Positions 15,818 through 24,522 of a stretch of DNA of 64,000 nucleotides are shown here, piece after piece. The notes under the pieces are model-generated. The model was given only the letters and a program-made list of their open reading frames with translations, was not told the origin of the DNA and made no database searches. The translations under genes were made by a program, and so were the position numbers. The stretch comes from Paraclostridium sordellii (lineage in GTDB: Bacteria > Bacillota > Clostridia > Peptostreptococcales > Peptostreptococcaceae): assembly GCF_000953675.1 (NCBI RefSeq), contig NZ_LN679998.1, forward strand, positions 2,544,102 to 2,608,101, given 5' to 3'. Positions within the stretch are counted from its first letter, which is position 1; the number at the start of each line of letters is the position of its first letter.

Positions 15818-17362
15818 CTAAGCTTTCCCGATTTTCTTCTTTATCATATCAATAAGCATATCTATTTCTTCAACTTTTAAAGCTACTACCAGTATAGCAT
15901 AAACTATAGCCCCTATTGCTACAGATACACCTAAAGATATAGCCTCTTGTATAAATCCTAATCCTAACATACCACTTAAAAATTTATATATAAAGTATGT
16001 TACAACTCCCATTATGAGACTTGATATTAATGATTTTAAAAATGTACTTTTTATCTTATCTTGTCCATAATAACCTATTTTTTTCTTTAAGCTACCAAAT
16101 AGTAATAATATACATATAATAGCTGATAAACTCGTTGCTAATGCTAACCCACCATGTCCCATAACTTTTACTAAAGCTATATTTAAAACTATATTAAGAA
16201 TAACTGCTATTATTCCGTTTATCATAGGTGTTTTAGTATCTTTTAATGAGTAAAATACTTTTCCTAATATATCTCTTAATCCAACACCTACCATACCTAC
16301 TGAATAAAATACTAAAGCTGTTGCCGTAAGAGCTGTTGATCTTTCATCAAATGCACCTCTTTGAAATAATATTCTAACAACAGGAGTTGCTAAAACTATA
16401 GCTCCTATAGTAGTTGGTAATGAAACTAAATTTACACAGTTTACACTTGTAGCTACAGATTCCGCAAATTTTTCCTTATTATTTTCAGTAGATAACTTAG
16501 AAAGTGTAGGATAAATAATAGCTCCTAAAGTTGCTATAAATAATCCTAACACAAATCCATTTAGTCTATTAGCATTATTTAACGAGGTTATAACTCCATC
16601 ACCCAAACCTGATGCTAAGCTTCTATCTACCATGGTATTTACTTGAGTTACTGCAACTCCAATAAATACAGGTAATACTAACCATAACATCTTTCTTAAA
16701 TATTTATCTTTAAAGTCTATTGATAATTTAAACTTAAATCCTTTTTTTATTGCAAATGGAACTTGAAATAAAAATTGCGATAACATAGCAAGTAATCCAC
16801 CTATAGCTAATATATCTATATTTTTCATAATAGCACTCATAATAATAGATATTATTATTATTATATTATTTGGAAATCCTATCATACCTGGTATAGTAAA
16901 ATCCCCTTGAATTTGTAAGTATGAAGTCATTATATAACTCAATCCTATAAATAATATTCCTATTATCATTATTCTTACAAAGTGAATAGTTAATTCCAAC
17001 TTCTCCCCCGTAAAATTCATTGCAAATAATTTTACCAATGGTTCTGCAAATATATATCCAAGTATCGCTAACAATATACTAAGTATACTAACTATCCCAA
17101 TAATATTATTTGAAAACTTTAGTGCACCTTTTTTCCCACCTTCTTCTAGCGCCTCATGGTATAATGGTATAAAAGTTGTAGCTAAAGCTGAACCAATTGC
17201 AGCAAATACTACTAGTGGTATATTCATTGCTGTTATATATATATCACTATATGCACTTGTTCCATAAAAATATCCAAGTACTATTTCTCTTGCAAACCCT
17301 AATACCTTTGATAGCATAGTGACTACCATAAGCCAAAATGCTGATTTTGCTAAATTACTCAT
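15818..17362 (-). CDS. murJ: MurJ/MviN-family lipid flippase
   Basis: The ATG at 17362 follows GGAGGAAGTT; a TTG at 17374 would overlap that site. The 514-residue polytopic membrane protein of the MOP superfamily opens with ANL-type KSAFWLMVVTMLSKVLGFAREIVLGYFYGTS, the MurJ start, and has about 14 membrane helices. MurJ flips lipid II across the membrane for peptidoglycan synthesis. Because it is co-transcribed with galU, and the polysaccharide cluster of this window lacks a recognisable Wzx, it could instead or also flip a polysaccharide repeat unit. That second role is inference. Confidence 0.88.
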   Translation of the reverse strand: MSNLAKSAFWLMVVTMLSKVLGFAREIVLGYFYGTSAYSDIYITAMNIPLVVFAAIGSALATTFIPLYHEALEEGGKKGALKFSNNIIGIVSILSILLAILGYIFAEPLVKLFAMNFTGEKLELTIHFVRIMIIGILFIGLSYIMTSYLQIQGDFTIPGMIGFPNNIIIIISIIMSAIMKNIDILAIGGLLAMLSQFLFQVPFAIKKGFKFKLSIDFKDKYLRKMLWLVLPVFIGVAVTQVNTMVDRSLASGLGDGVITSLNNANRLNGFVLGLFIATLGAIIYPTLSKLSTENNKEKFAESVATSVNCVNLVSLPTTIGAIVLATPVVRILFQRGAFDERSTALTATALVFYSVGMVGVGLRDILGKVFYSLKDTKTPMINGIIAVILNIVLNIALVKVMGHGGLALATSLSAIICILLLFGSLKKKIGYYGQDKIKSTFLKSLISSLIMGVVTYFIYKFLSGMLGLGFIQEAISLGVSVAIGAIVYAILVVALKVEEIDMLIDMIKKKIGKA

Positions 17363-17544
17363 AACTTCCTCCAATATCTAATTTTTGCCTACGTATTATT
17401 ATATACAAATTTCAAATAATTTAAAATAATTTTAATGTATTTGTTACAAGTTTGTTTTCATTTTTGCTTTTATATTTATTATTGAATTCATATATTTAAA
17501 ATAGGATATAATCACCTATGATTAAATTTTTAGGAGGTTATATT

Positions 17545-18081
17545 TTGGAATTAAAATTTGATTTTTTAATTTTAATTAATTTTATAATATGTTATATATT
17601 TTTTAGGGGAGTATATTTATTTATTAAAAACTATAAATTGGATTTTAAAATAGAGATTACTAATTTTGGATTTTACATATCTATCGTTGCTATAATGGCT
17701 GCTACTATGTTTCCAATTAAGTTTAATGTTGATTATAAAGGTTTTGAAATATACAATATAATTCCATTTAAAGTTGTAATATCATTATATAAAAATTATA
17801 GCTTTGGATATTTTCTATACCAAACTTTAGGTAATATACTACTGTTCGTTCCTTTTGGATTTTTTACATATTCTAAAAGTGGATTTGACTTAAATAAAAC
17901 TATTGTTACTTGCTTTTTATCATCACTATTTATAGAATTTGTTCAAGGATTTATCCCTTATAGATTTTGTGAGATAGATGACTTATGGCTAAATACTTTA
18001 GGTGGTTTCATCGGCGGTGTAATTTATATATACCTTTTAAAAGTATCTAGTAGATATACAAAGTTTAGTAACTTAAATTAA
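17545..18081 (+). CDS. VanZ-family membrane protein
   Basis: The best start is a TTG at 17545, preceded by AGGAGG; an ATG at 17518 has no ribosome binding site. The 178-residue protein has four or five membrane segments. VanZ features: NIIPFKVVI, LGNILLFVPFGFF, SLFIEFVQGFIPYRFCEIDDLWLNTLGGFIGG. VanZ proteins are linked to low-level teicoplanin resistance, mechanism unclear. It is one of three intact VanZ genes and one remnant in the window, and lies near the VanY-VanRS genes but on the other strand. Confidence 0.88.
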   Translation: MELKFDFLILINFIICYIFFRGVYLFIKNYKLDFKIEITNFGFYISIVAIMAATMFPIKFNVDYKGFEIYNIIPFKVVISLYKNYSFGYFLYQTLGNILLFVPFGFFTYSKSGFDLNKTIVTCFLSSLFIEFVQGFIPYRFCEIDDLWLNTLGGFIGGVIYIYLLKVSSRYTKFSNLN

Positions 18082-18084
18082 AAT

Positions 18085-18123
18085 AAAAAAAGATAGTGAC
18101 TTATTTATGCACTATCTTTTTTT
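18085..18123. terminator. bidirectional terminator between VanZ and YxeA-like genes
   Basis: A perfect 14-bp inverted repeat, A7 plus GATAGTG (18085-18098) and its complement ending in T7 (18110-18123), with an 11-base loop. Confidence 0.9.
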
Positions 18124-18131
18124 ATTTTAAT

Positions 18132-18545
18132 TTATAATTTTTTCTTAACAACACTTGGTAAACTAGTTTCATTTACTTCCTCATAGCTACTAATACTATA
18201 TACACCGTTTTTATCTTTGCCACCTTGTACATTTAATTTAAGATAAGCACCTTTTCTTAGATTCTTTTCTGCGTAAAAGCTAACTTTGATAGCTTTACCA
18301 TTTTTATTATAAGCTTGAATATCATATTTATATTTCCATGTGCTATCTTCTTTTTCTCTATCCTTATCTACTACACCATCTTTTTCTATCTTTGTAAAAT
18401 ATTCATCAGTTAAAATTGATGTTCTAATTTTATCTAGAAATAATGGATCTGAATTGATTTTAATCCCTGTAAATATAACTAATACTACTATAACCATACA
18501 GCTTATACCTATAAATTTTTTTAAGTTTCTATATTCTTTTTTCAT
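18132..18545 (-). CDS. YxeA-family (DUF1093) secreted or anchored protein
   Basis: A 137-residue protein with one N-terminal membrane segment (about residues 10-28) and an extracellular part with the YxeA pattern: YFTKIEKDGVVDKD, YKYDIQAYNKNGKAIKVSFYAEKNLRKGAYLKLNV, ending SLPSVVKKKL. The family is widespread in Firmicutes and its function is unknown. It stands alone between two terminators. Confidence 0.8.
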   Translation of the reverse strand: MKKEYRNLKKFIGISCMVIVVLVIFTGIKINSDPLFLDKIRTSILTDEYFTKIEKDGVVDKDREKEDSTWKYKYDIQAYNKNGKAIKVSFYAEKNLRKGAYLKLNVQGGKDKNGVYSISSYEEVNETSLPSVVKKKL

Positions 18546-18647
18546 AAATTTCTCTCCTTGTTTTATTAATTTGCATGATTAATAATAGCACGGATTTTTA
18601 ATATATTCAATATATTTTTATTGTTTTTCGATATTTTTTAATTAAAA

Positions 18648-18680
18648 ATAAGAAAACATTTTAAATAAACATTTTCTTAT
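18648..18680 (-). terminator. terminator after the sensor kinase
   Basis: ATAAGAAAA/TTTTCTTAT inverted repeat (18672-18680 with 18648-18656) followed on the minus strand by TTTTTAATT. Confidence 0.7.
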
Positions 18681-18693
18681 ATTATTATAAAAT

Positions 18694-19815
18694 TTATTCA
18701 ATTATTGGCAATTTAACTTTAAATACTGTTTTTATATTATCACTAGTTACTGATATTTCTCCTAAATGAAGTTCTATAATATTTTTAGTTATTGCCAGTC
18801 CTAAACCAGACCCTCCATCATTTCTATTTCTAGATTTTTCAACTCTATAGAATCTATCAAATATATGAGGTAAATCTAGTATAGGTATAGATTCTCCATA
18901 GTTTATTATCTCAACTACTGCCATAGATTTTTCCTTACTTGTTACAACATCAATATATCCGCCATCTTTTCCATACTTCATAGCATTAGTAATTAAATTT
19001 TCAAAAGCTCTAACTAATTTAATTGGATCTGCCATAATTATAAATTTATCCTCTGAAAATTTAACCCTACATTTGATTTTTTCCTTTTCAAATAAAAACT
19101 CGAAGTGGGATACTATCTGTCCAATTAGCTCTACCAAATTAATTTGTATTTTATCCATAGGCATAGAGTTATTTTGCATTTTTGTTAAATCAAACAAATC
19201 ATTAATAAGTAAATTTAATGTTTTAGCTTTTTCATAAACTATATTAGTATAATATCTTAGCTGAACTTCATCTTTGTATTTATCTTCTTCGATTAAACTT
19301 AAATATCCTATTATTGAAGTTAGTGGAGTTCTAAGGTCATGTGAAACATTAGTGATTAAATCAGTTTTAGTTTGTTGTGCTATTCTCTCTTCTATAGTTA
19401 TATCTCTTAATCTATCAACTATTGTATTTATATTATTAGCTAGTTCTTTTACTTTTTTAGGATTTTCTATTTCTATTTTTTGTTCTAAATTCCCATCTGC
19501 CATTTTTTTAACACTATTTATTAATAAAATTATGTTCTGACTCCTCTTGTATGAAATTAATGCATATATAATAAAAGTTATTAAAATAAATAAAATTGCA
19601 TAAATTAAATCTCCTAAAAAAACTCTTTTTATATACATAAAATAGTCTACCGCATTATTTACTATTGTATATTTTGCTGATCTATAAAGATTGTCAAAAA
19701 CGGCATATAAAGTATATAAAATTCCTGTTGCTAAGAGTCCGCTTAAAATAAAGTATATAATTGGTTGAAACATATATCTAAATATAAGTAGATTATTATC
19801 TGTTTTATTTTTCAA
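18694..19815 (-). CDS. VanS-like sensor histidine kinase
   Basis: A 373-residue kinase with two membrane segments (about 14-40 and 70-88), a HAMP region (90-140) and a HisKA domain with the phospho-acceptor His159 in NVSHDLRTPLTSIIGYL. The ATP-binding domain has NLITNAMKYG (N box), DLPHIFDRFYRVEKSRN and GGSGLGLAI (G box). Its start overlaps the response regulator by 11 bp, so the two are translationally coupled. The architecture and partner match VanS-type kinases, which sense glycopeptides or wall stress; the actual signal here is unknown. Confidence 0.93.
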   Translation of the reverse strand: MKNKTDNNLLIFRYMFQPIIYFILSGLLATGILYTLYAVFDNLYRSAKYTIVNNAVDYFMYIKRVFLGDLIYAILFILITFIIYALISYKRSQNIILLINSVKKMADGNLEQKIEIENPKKVKELANNINTIVDRLRDITIEERIAQQTKTDLITNVSHDLRTPLTSIIGYLSLIEEDKYKDEVQLRYYTNIVYEKAKTLNLLINDLFDLTKMQNNSMPMDKIQINLVELIGQIVSHFEFLFEKEKIKCRVKFSEDKFIIMADPIKLVRAFENLITNAMKYGKDGGYIDVVTSKEKSMAVVEIINYGESIPILDLPHIFDRFYRVEKSRNRNDGGSGLGLAITKNIIELHLGEISVTSDNIKTVFKVKLPIIE

Positions 19816-20503
19816 TTTTATATCCCACTCCCCATACTGTATGAATTACTTTATGCCCATCCATATATTTTTCTATTTTATCTCTTATTCTACTCATATG
19901 TACCATAACCGTATTATTTGATTGATAGTAATCTTCCTTCCATACTTTTCTAAATATATCTTCTGAACTAAATACAATTCCTCTATTAGATGCAAGTAAG
20001 TATAAAATATCAAATTCCCTAGAAGTCAGTGGAATTTCTTTATCTTCAACTGTTACTTTATGTTGATTTTTATCTATGACTAAATTTTCTATATTTATAA
20101 TATTTATACTTTGATTAGAATTGGAATTATTGTTAAAATAATAAGCTCTTCTTAAAAGAGATTTTACTCTTACAACTAATTCTAATGGGTTAAAAGGTTT
20201 TGTCATGTAGTCATCTGCACCAGTCATAATTCCCTTTATTTTATCCATATCTTCAGATTTTGCACTTAACATTAAAATTGGTATATTTAATTTGTGTCTT
20301 ATTCTTTTACAAACTTCAATTCCATCTAATTTAGGCATCATAACATCTAATACAATTAACCTTATATCTTCTTTTTCAACAATATCAAGAGCCTCTTGTC
20401 CATCATTTGCCTTTACAATATCAAACCCTTCATTAGAAAGATATATTTCTAAAAGGTTTCTTATTTCATTGTCATCATCTACAATAAGAATTTTATTTTT
20501 CAA
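19805..20503 (-). CDS. VanR-like OmpR-family response regulator
   Basis: The 232-residue protein has a receiver domain (acidic pair D9/D10, phospho-acceptor D53 in VLDVMMPKLDG, and the T/K switch in DDYMTKPFNPLELVVRVKSLLRR). A winged-helix DNA-binding domain follows (LTSREFDILYLLASNRGIVFSSEDIFRKVW, HMSRIRDKIE), ending HTVWGVGYKIEK as VanR does. It is encoded 17 bp after the VanY-like gene and is coupled to the kinase. The probable target is its own operon promoter, which carries tandem AAATCTTAA repeats. Confidence 0.94.
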   Translation of the reverse strand: MKNKILIVDDDNEIRNLLEIYLSNEGFDIVKANDGQEALDIVEKEDIRLIVLDVMMPKLDGIEVCKRIRHKLNIPILMLSAKSEDMDKIKGIMTGADDYMTKPFNPLELVVRVKSLLRRAYYFNNNSNSNQSINIINIENLVIDKNQHKVTVEDKEIPLTSREFDILYLLASNRGIVFSSEDIFRKVWKEDYYQSNNTVMVHMSRIRDKIEKYMDGHKVIHTVWGVGYKIEK

Positions 20504-20520
20504 TTTAAACCGCCCCCTAT

Positions 20521-21225
20521 TTAATTATTTTTGCTTTCTATATATTCTTCAAATGTTATTTCTTTTTCATAAATTTCCTTTGCTACCTTTTTTCCTACAT
20601 ACCTTATATGCCATGGCTCATAAGCTATTTTAGTTATTTCAGTTTTATCTTCTGGATATCTTAATATAAACCCAAATTTATAAGCATTTTCTTCTAACCA
20701 TTTAGCCTCCTTTGTAGACTTTACAAACCATCTATCTTTATTTGTTACATCTATAGCCAATCCAGTTTGATGTTCACTCTTACCTGGTTTTGCAACATAT
20801 TTATCGGCTTCTTCTTTTCCTACTGAATTAACTCTATTTAAATAGGTTTCTTCTTGAGTTTGATAAGATCTATAAGCTGATGTACCTAAAAATTCGATTC
20901 CCTCTTTTTTAGCTTGTTCAAATAACTGCTTGATTGCTTTAGCTCCTACTGTCTTCATATATTTTTCTTCTTCAATTGAATCTTCAACAAAAGGTATATT
21001 AAGTTTTGTTAAATTTTTAGGTTTGTAATTTGATGTTAATGGATTGTCTTTATTAACTAGTATTAAGTTTGAATCTATATTTTTATCCTTTACTTTATTG
21101 TCTACATTCTTTGATGGTTTAATAAAGTTACACATAATATTATACTCTAAATTTGAATCCTTTAAACTTATAAAAAAAGCTACTAATGCCAATATTCCTG
21201 CTACTATTATTATCTTTATTTTCAT
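20521..21225 (-). CDS. VanY-type D-alanyl-D-alanine carboxypeptidase
   Basis: A 234-residue membrane-anchored zinc peptidase with an N-terminal signal anchor (residues 4-20). The catalytic part has SAYRSYQTQEETY, the zinc ligands His152 and Asp159 in SEHQTGLAID, and Glu203 with His206 in EPWHIRYVG. It trims the terminal D-Ala from peptidoglycan stem peptides, which removes the glycopeptide target. No vanH, ligase or vanX gene accompanies it, so this is a VanY-RS unit rather than a full resistance operon; wall remodelling is as likely as resistance. Confidence 0.92.
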   Translation of the reverse strand: MKIKIIIVAGILALVAFFISLKDSNLEYNIMCNFIKPSKNVDNKVKDKNIDSNLILVNKDNPLTSNYKPKNLTKLNIPFVEDSIEEEKYMKTVGAKAIKQLFEQAKKEGIEFLGTSAYRSYQTQEETYLNRVNSVGKEEADKYVAKPGKSEHQTGLAIDVTNKDRWFVKSTKEAKWLEENAYKFGFILRYPEDKTEITKIAYEPWHIRYVGKKVAKEIYEKEITFEEYIESKNN

Positions 21226-21281
21226 ATCTATCTTCTCCTTAAGTTCATGTTTTTCTTTGATAATGTAATTTTAAAAGATAG

Positions 21282-21333
21282 ATATTAACTTATTTATAAG
21301 TAAATCTTAAGAAATCTTAAATATAAATCTATA
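21282..21333 (-). promoter_or_regulatory. vanY operon promoter with tandem operator repeats
   Basis: On the plus strand AAATCTTAA occurs at 21302-21310 and 21312-21320, a perfect 9-bp direct repeat with a 10-bp period, and a weaker copy lies at 21325. On the minus strand TTAAGA (21310-21305) forms a -35 with a TAATAT -10 (21287-21282) and a 17-bp spacer, so one repeat overlaps the -35. Helix-turn spacing is typical of OmpR/VanR-type dimers, suggesting autoregulation by the response regulator. Confidence 0.6.
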
Positions 21334-21339
21334 AAATTA

Positions 21340-21385
21340 AATAAAAAAAGCTAGGCACAATTACATGTACCTAGCTTTTTTATTT
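21340..21385 (-). terminator. terminator after the lipoprotein gene
   Basis: A long stem, AATAAAAAAAGCTAGG on the plus strand paired with CCTAGCTTTTTTATT, and a loop of about 14 bases. It isolates the vanY operon from the gene upstream. Confidence 0.88.
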
Positions 21386-21389
21386 AATT

Positions 21390-21830
21390 TTATAAAAAAC
21401 CAATGTATATACCCACAGTTTTATTCAAATCATATTCATCTACATTGTTTCCATCTTCTTTGTAAGGATGCATATATCTTACTTCAATTTTTTGCCCTTC
21501 ATATTCATATATAACTTGATTTACTCCGACTTCTTTTTCATATACGTTTTCAATTTCTTTTGAATCATTAGGAATTATACTTTTTACATAATCTATAGAT
21601 TCTTCCATAGATCGTTCTTTAAGATTTTCTTCACTACTATATGAACTTTCTCTAAATTTATCAGCTAGCTCTAATAGTTCTTGATATTTATTATCTTCAT
21701 CATTTTTTTCTACACTCTGATTTAAACTATTCTGATTTGAAGTATCTAAATTTTCTTCTTTATCTTTAATACTACATCCAGTCATTGCTAAAGTTAAAAT
21801 TGCTATTCCTACATAACTTTTTAATTTCAA
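21390..21830 (-). CDS. hypothetical lipoprotein
   Basis: A 146-residue protein with a lipoprotein signal peptide: MKLKSYVGIAILTLAMTGC, cleaved before Cys19 (lipobox AMTGC). The mature part begins with an acidic, Asn-rich linker, and the C-terminal half contains VNQVIYEYEGQKIEVRYMHPYKEDGN. No family was recognised. It is a single gene with its own terminator. Function unknown; membrane-attached on the outer face. Confidence 0.75.
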   Translation of the reverse strand: MKLKSYVGIAILTLAMTGCSIKDKEENLDTSNQNSLNQSVEKNDEDNKYQELLELADKFRESSYSSEENLKERSMEESIDYVKSIIPNDSKEIENVYEKEVGVNQVIYEYEGQKIEVRYMHPYKEDGNNVDEYDLNKTVGIYIGFL

Positions 21831-21902
21831 TGTCCAATCCCCTTTTATATAATACTTTAGTTAAAGTATACCTATTTCAGAATATTATGTAAATATTTCC
21901 AT

Positions 21903-22397
21903 CTAAATTATTTTTTCCATTGTTAATGCATTTAGTACTTTTCCATTCCAATTTAAATTTATCTCTTCAATAATTTCAAACCCATTTTCTAACCAAAAGT
22001 TAATAACATTTTTATTATAATTTTTAACAACATCTATTTTTATAGATATACTATTTCTTTGCTTTAGATAGCTTTCAATTAAATTATATACTTCTTTTCC
22101 TAAGCCTTTATTTTGATATTTTTTATGTATTATGATTAATGATATATATGATTGATTTGATATTTTAAAATCTATTATCCCTATTATTTGATTTGATGTT
22201 TTTTCTACTATCTTATAAGATAAAAATCCTTCTTTTTTCATAGTTTTCATTTCTTTGTCTAGCCAATGTTTAGTTATTGATTTTGTATCTTGATGTATAT
22301 TTAAAAATTGTTCGTTTGAATTATATATTTTTATAATTTCTTCATAATCTTTAATTGAAATTTTAGTTAAATAGAATTTATCATTTTCAATGTGCAC
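21903..22397 (-). CDS. GNAT-family N-acetyltransferase
   Basis: A 164-residue protein with the GNAT acetyl-CoA fold: YISLIIIHKKYQNKGLGKEVYNLIESYL, where Q-N-K-G-L-G is the pyrophosphate-binding loop, then VVKNYNKNVINFWLENGFEIIEE. The substrate cannot be told. It lies 12 bp after the aldo/keto reductase gene and is probably co-transcribed with it. Confidence 0.85.
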   Translation of the reverse strand: MHIENDKFYLTKISIKDYEEIIKIYNSNEQFLNIHQDTKSITKHWLDKEMKTMKKEGFLSYKIVEKTSNQIIGIIDFKISNQSYISLIIIHKKYQNKGLGKEVYNLIESYLKQRNSISIKIDVVKNYNKNVINFWLENGFEIIEEINLNWNGKVLNALTMEKII

Positions 22398-22409
22398 TTG
22401 ATTTTCCTC

Positions 22410-23444
22410 CTAATCAAGTAACTCTTTTGTAATCTCTATATTTTCTTTTAGATGATTAATATTTTTAGTTCCAATAAAATAAGAATTGCACCCACTTTTT
22501 TCAACTAAATATCTTATGTATTCTTTAACTTCTAAATAATCTTTAGCTTCTCCTTGACCTAAAGGTCCACTAATGTGGATTTCAATATTATATTTTTTTG
22601 CACATTCAACAATTGTAAGTACATCATCTTTATATTTTTGATTTTTATTTTCAACACATAATCTATTTTTTAAATTTATTGGAACCATTAAATGCTTAAA
22701 ATGATGATTTGCTCTTACACTTTGAACTACTTCCATAACTTTTTCAAGAGATATATATTTTTCATCTTTAGGATCTAGTTGAAAAGCATCCCATGTAGCC
22801 ATACCATATTCTCTAATTTTTCCTTCATCAACCATATTTTCATATGCAATAACTATATCTTTTAATTTTTTATAAAACTTTTCTGCTCCATAATGTTTCA
22901 TAGACAGTTCTAGTTCATGCATATAATAAATATCGATAGTTTCTAAGTTTAAATGTTTTCTACTTATATCTATAGCATATTCAAAATACTTTGGATTCAT
23001 TGTAAGCCATAAAGTATCTTCCATATATACATCTTCTTTATCAAGTATTTTTGTGTTAAGAAGCTTTTCTTGCATATAGTTAATAGGTCTAAGCATTATT
23101 TCTCCATCACCAGGTATTATCCCAGCTTTAGATGATATTATCATTTGATTTCTTTTTAAAATATTTCCTTCTATAAGTTTTGTAAGTACAAATCCAATAT
23201 CTCTTTCAGATATCATTCCTCTATAGTTTATGGATGTATCTATAAAGTTAATTCCATTTAACAATGCATATGCAATTGATTCTTTAAAAAATTTTGAGTG
23301 TTCCTCACTAAAATCTCCAATATAAGTTCCTAAGCCTAACTTTGAGTAACAAAGTCTGTCCGTTTTTACTACCCAATTATCTGATTTTTGTTTGTTTTTA
23401 AAATACTCAATCGTTCCTTTTAAATCTGCATAGCCCTTTATCAT
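22410..23444 (-). CDS. aldo/keto reductase
   Basis: A 344-residue NAD(P)H-dependent oxidoreductase with a TIM barrel. The catalytic tetrad is visible: Asp69 (NGINFIDTSINY), Tyr74, Lys106 (IISSKAG) and His176 (DIYYMHELEL). The motif GTYIGDF stands at the first strand. Inserts around residues 115-150 make it longer than the simplest members. The substrate is unknown. It is the first gene of a two-gene unit with an acetyltransferase; AGGAGG precedes the ATG. Confidence 0.87.
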   Translation of the reverse strand: MIKGYADLKGTIEYFKNKQKSDNWVVKTDRLCYSKLGLGTYIGDFSEEHSKFFKESIAYALLNGINFIDTSINYRGMISERDIGFVLTKLIEGNILKRNQMIISSKAGIIPGDGEIMLRPINYMQEKLLNTKILDKEDVYMEDTLWLTMNPKYFEYAIDISRKHLNLETIDIYYMHELELSMKHYGAEKFYKKLKDIVIAYENMVDEGKIREYGMATWDAFQLDPKDEKYISLEKVMEVVQSVRANHHFKHLMVPINLKNRLCVENKNQKYKDDVLTIVECAKKYNIEIHISGPLGQGEAKDYLEVKEYIRYLVEKSGCNSYFIGTKNINHLKENIEITKELLD

Positions 23445-23629
23445 CTATAACCTCCTATATTTAATTAATAAAATTTATAGTTATAAGTTTATATTAGATT
23501 TTTATTAACAAAGTTCCTCTTTATTTACAATCAAATGTTCACTATTTTATATGTTTAATATCAATTTGTAAAAATAAATAAAATACTATATCATTAATAT
23601 GTAAAAAAATATAAAAGGGTGGGATTTTA

Positions 23630-24454
23630 ATGCAACCAGCTAATGATATACATAGCTATAAAATAGATTGTGAAAAATGTTTTGGACTATGCTGCGTATC
23701 TTTATACTTTTCTAAGTCCGATGGCTTTCCTTTTAATAAGGATTCTGGTAAACCTTGTTTAAACTTAGAAAATTATTTTAAATGCAGTATTCACAGTTCA
23801 CTTTATAAAAAAAATCTTAAAGGTTGTACTAACTTTGATTGCTTTGGTGCAGGTCAAAAGGTGTGCCAAATAACATACAAAGGTGTTGACTGGAAAAATG
23901 ATTCTATTTCTTCAAAAGAAATGTTTGATGTTTTTGTTGTAATGAGACAAATCCATGAAATGCTTTGGTATCTAAATCAAGCTTATTTAGTTTCAAATGA
24001 TACCAATATTTTAGATATGATAGAAAAAACCTATGAAATTTCTTTACTTAAACCAAAATCTATTTTAAGTTTTGATTTAGATTCTCATAGAAAAGAAGTT
24101 AATAAATTATTACTTAAAGTCAGTGATAATTATAGACCTAGATTTTTAAATAAAAATTTGCCTAAAGGTAAAAGAAAAATTAAAAATGATTTTGATTTTA
24201 TAGGTAAAGACCTTAGAAATTTTGATCTTAAAGGAGCTAAGTTAAGAGGGAGTCTTCTTATTGCCGCTAATCTTTCTGGTTCAAACTTAGATGGTGCTGA
24301 CCTTATCGGAGCTGATTTTAGAGATGCAAATATAAAAGGTGCTGATTTTAGTAAAAGCTTATATATTACTCAGTTTCAGGTTAACTCTGCTAAAGGTGAT
24401 ATAACTACAAAATTACCTAGTTATATAACTAGGCCTTCTCATTGGGAAAAGTAG
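23630..24454 (+). CDS. pentapeptide-repeat protein with Cys-rich N-terminus
   Basis: A 274-residue cytosolic protein. The N-terminus carries a CxxCxxxCC cluster (Cys14, 17, 21, 22) followed by further cysteines (about C44, C52, C67, C71, C79), a pattern that suggests metal binding. Residues 195-245 are pentapeptide repeats (LRNFDLKGAKLRGS, NLSGSNLDGADLIGADFRDANIKGADF), giving about two coils of a right-handed beta helix. Function unknown. It is a single gene with a GGGTGGG-type ribosome binding site and a strong terminator. Confidence 0.8.
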   Translation: MQPANDIHSYKIDCEKCFGLCCVSLYFSKSDGFPFNKDSGKPCLNLENYFKCSIHSSLYKKNLKGCTNFDCFGAGQKVCQITYKGVDWKNDSISSKEMFDVFVVMRQIHEMLWYLNQAYLVSNDTNILDMIEKTYEISLLKPKSILSFDLDSHRKEVNKLLLKVSDNYRPRFLNKNLPKGKRKIKNDFDFIGKDLRNFDLKGAKLRGSLLIAANLSGSNLDGADLIGADFRDANIKGADFSKSLYITQFQVNSAKGDITTKLPSYITRPSHWEK

Positions 24455-24462
24455 ATTTTATC

Positions 24463-24520
24463 AAATATAAGTGGGTAGTTAAGTTGCTTAAAAGTATTTA
24501 ACTACCCACTTATATTTTTT
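24463..24520. terminator. bidirectional terminator
   Basis: A very long stem (20 bp: 24463-24482 with 24498-24517) with a core of GTGGGTAGTTAA and runs of A and T outside. It serves the pentapeptide protein and the convergent hydrolase. Confidence 0.92.
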
Positions 24521-24522
24521 AT

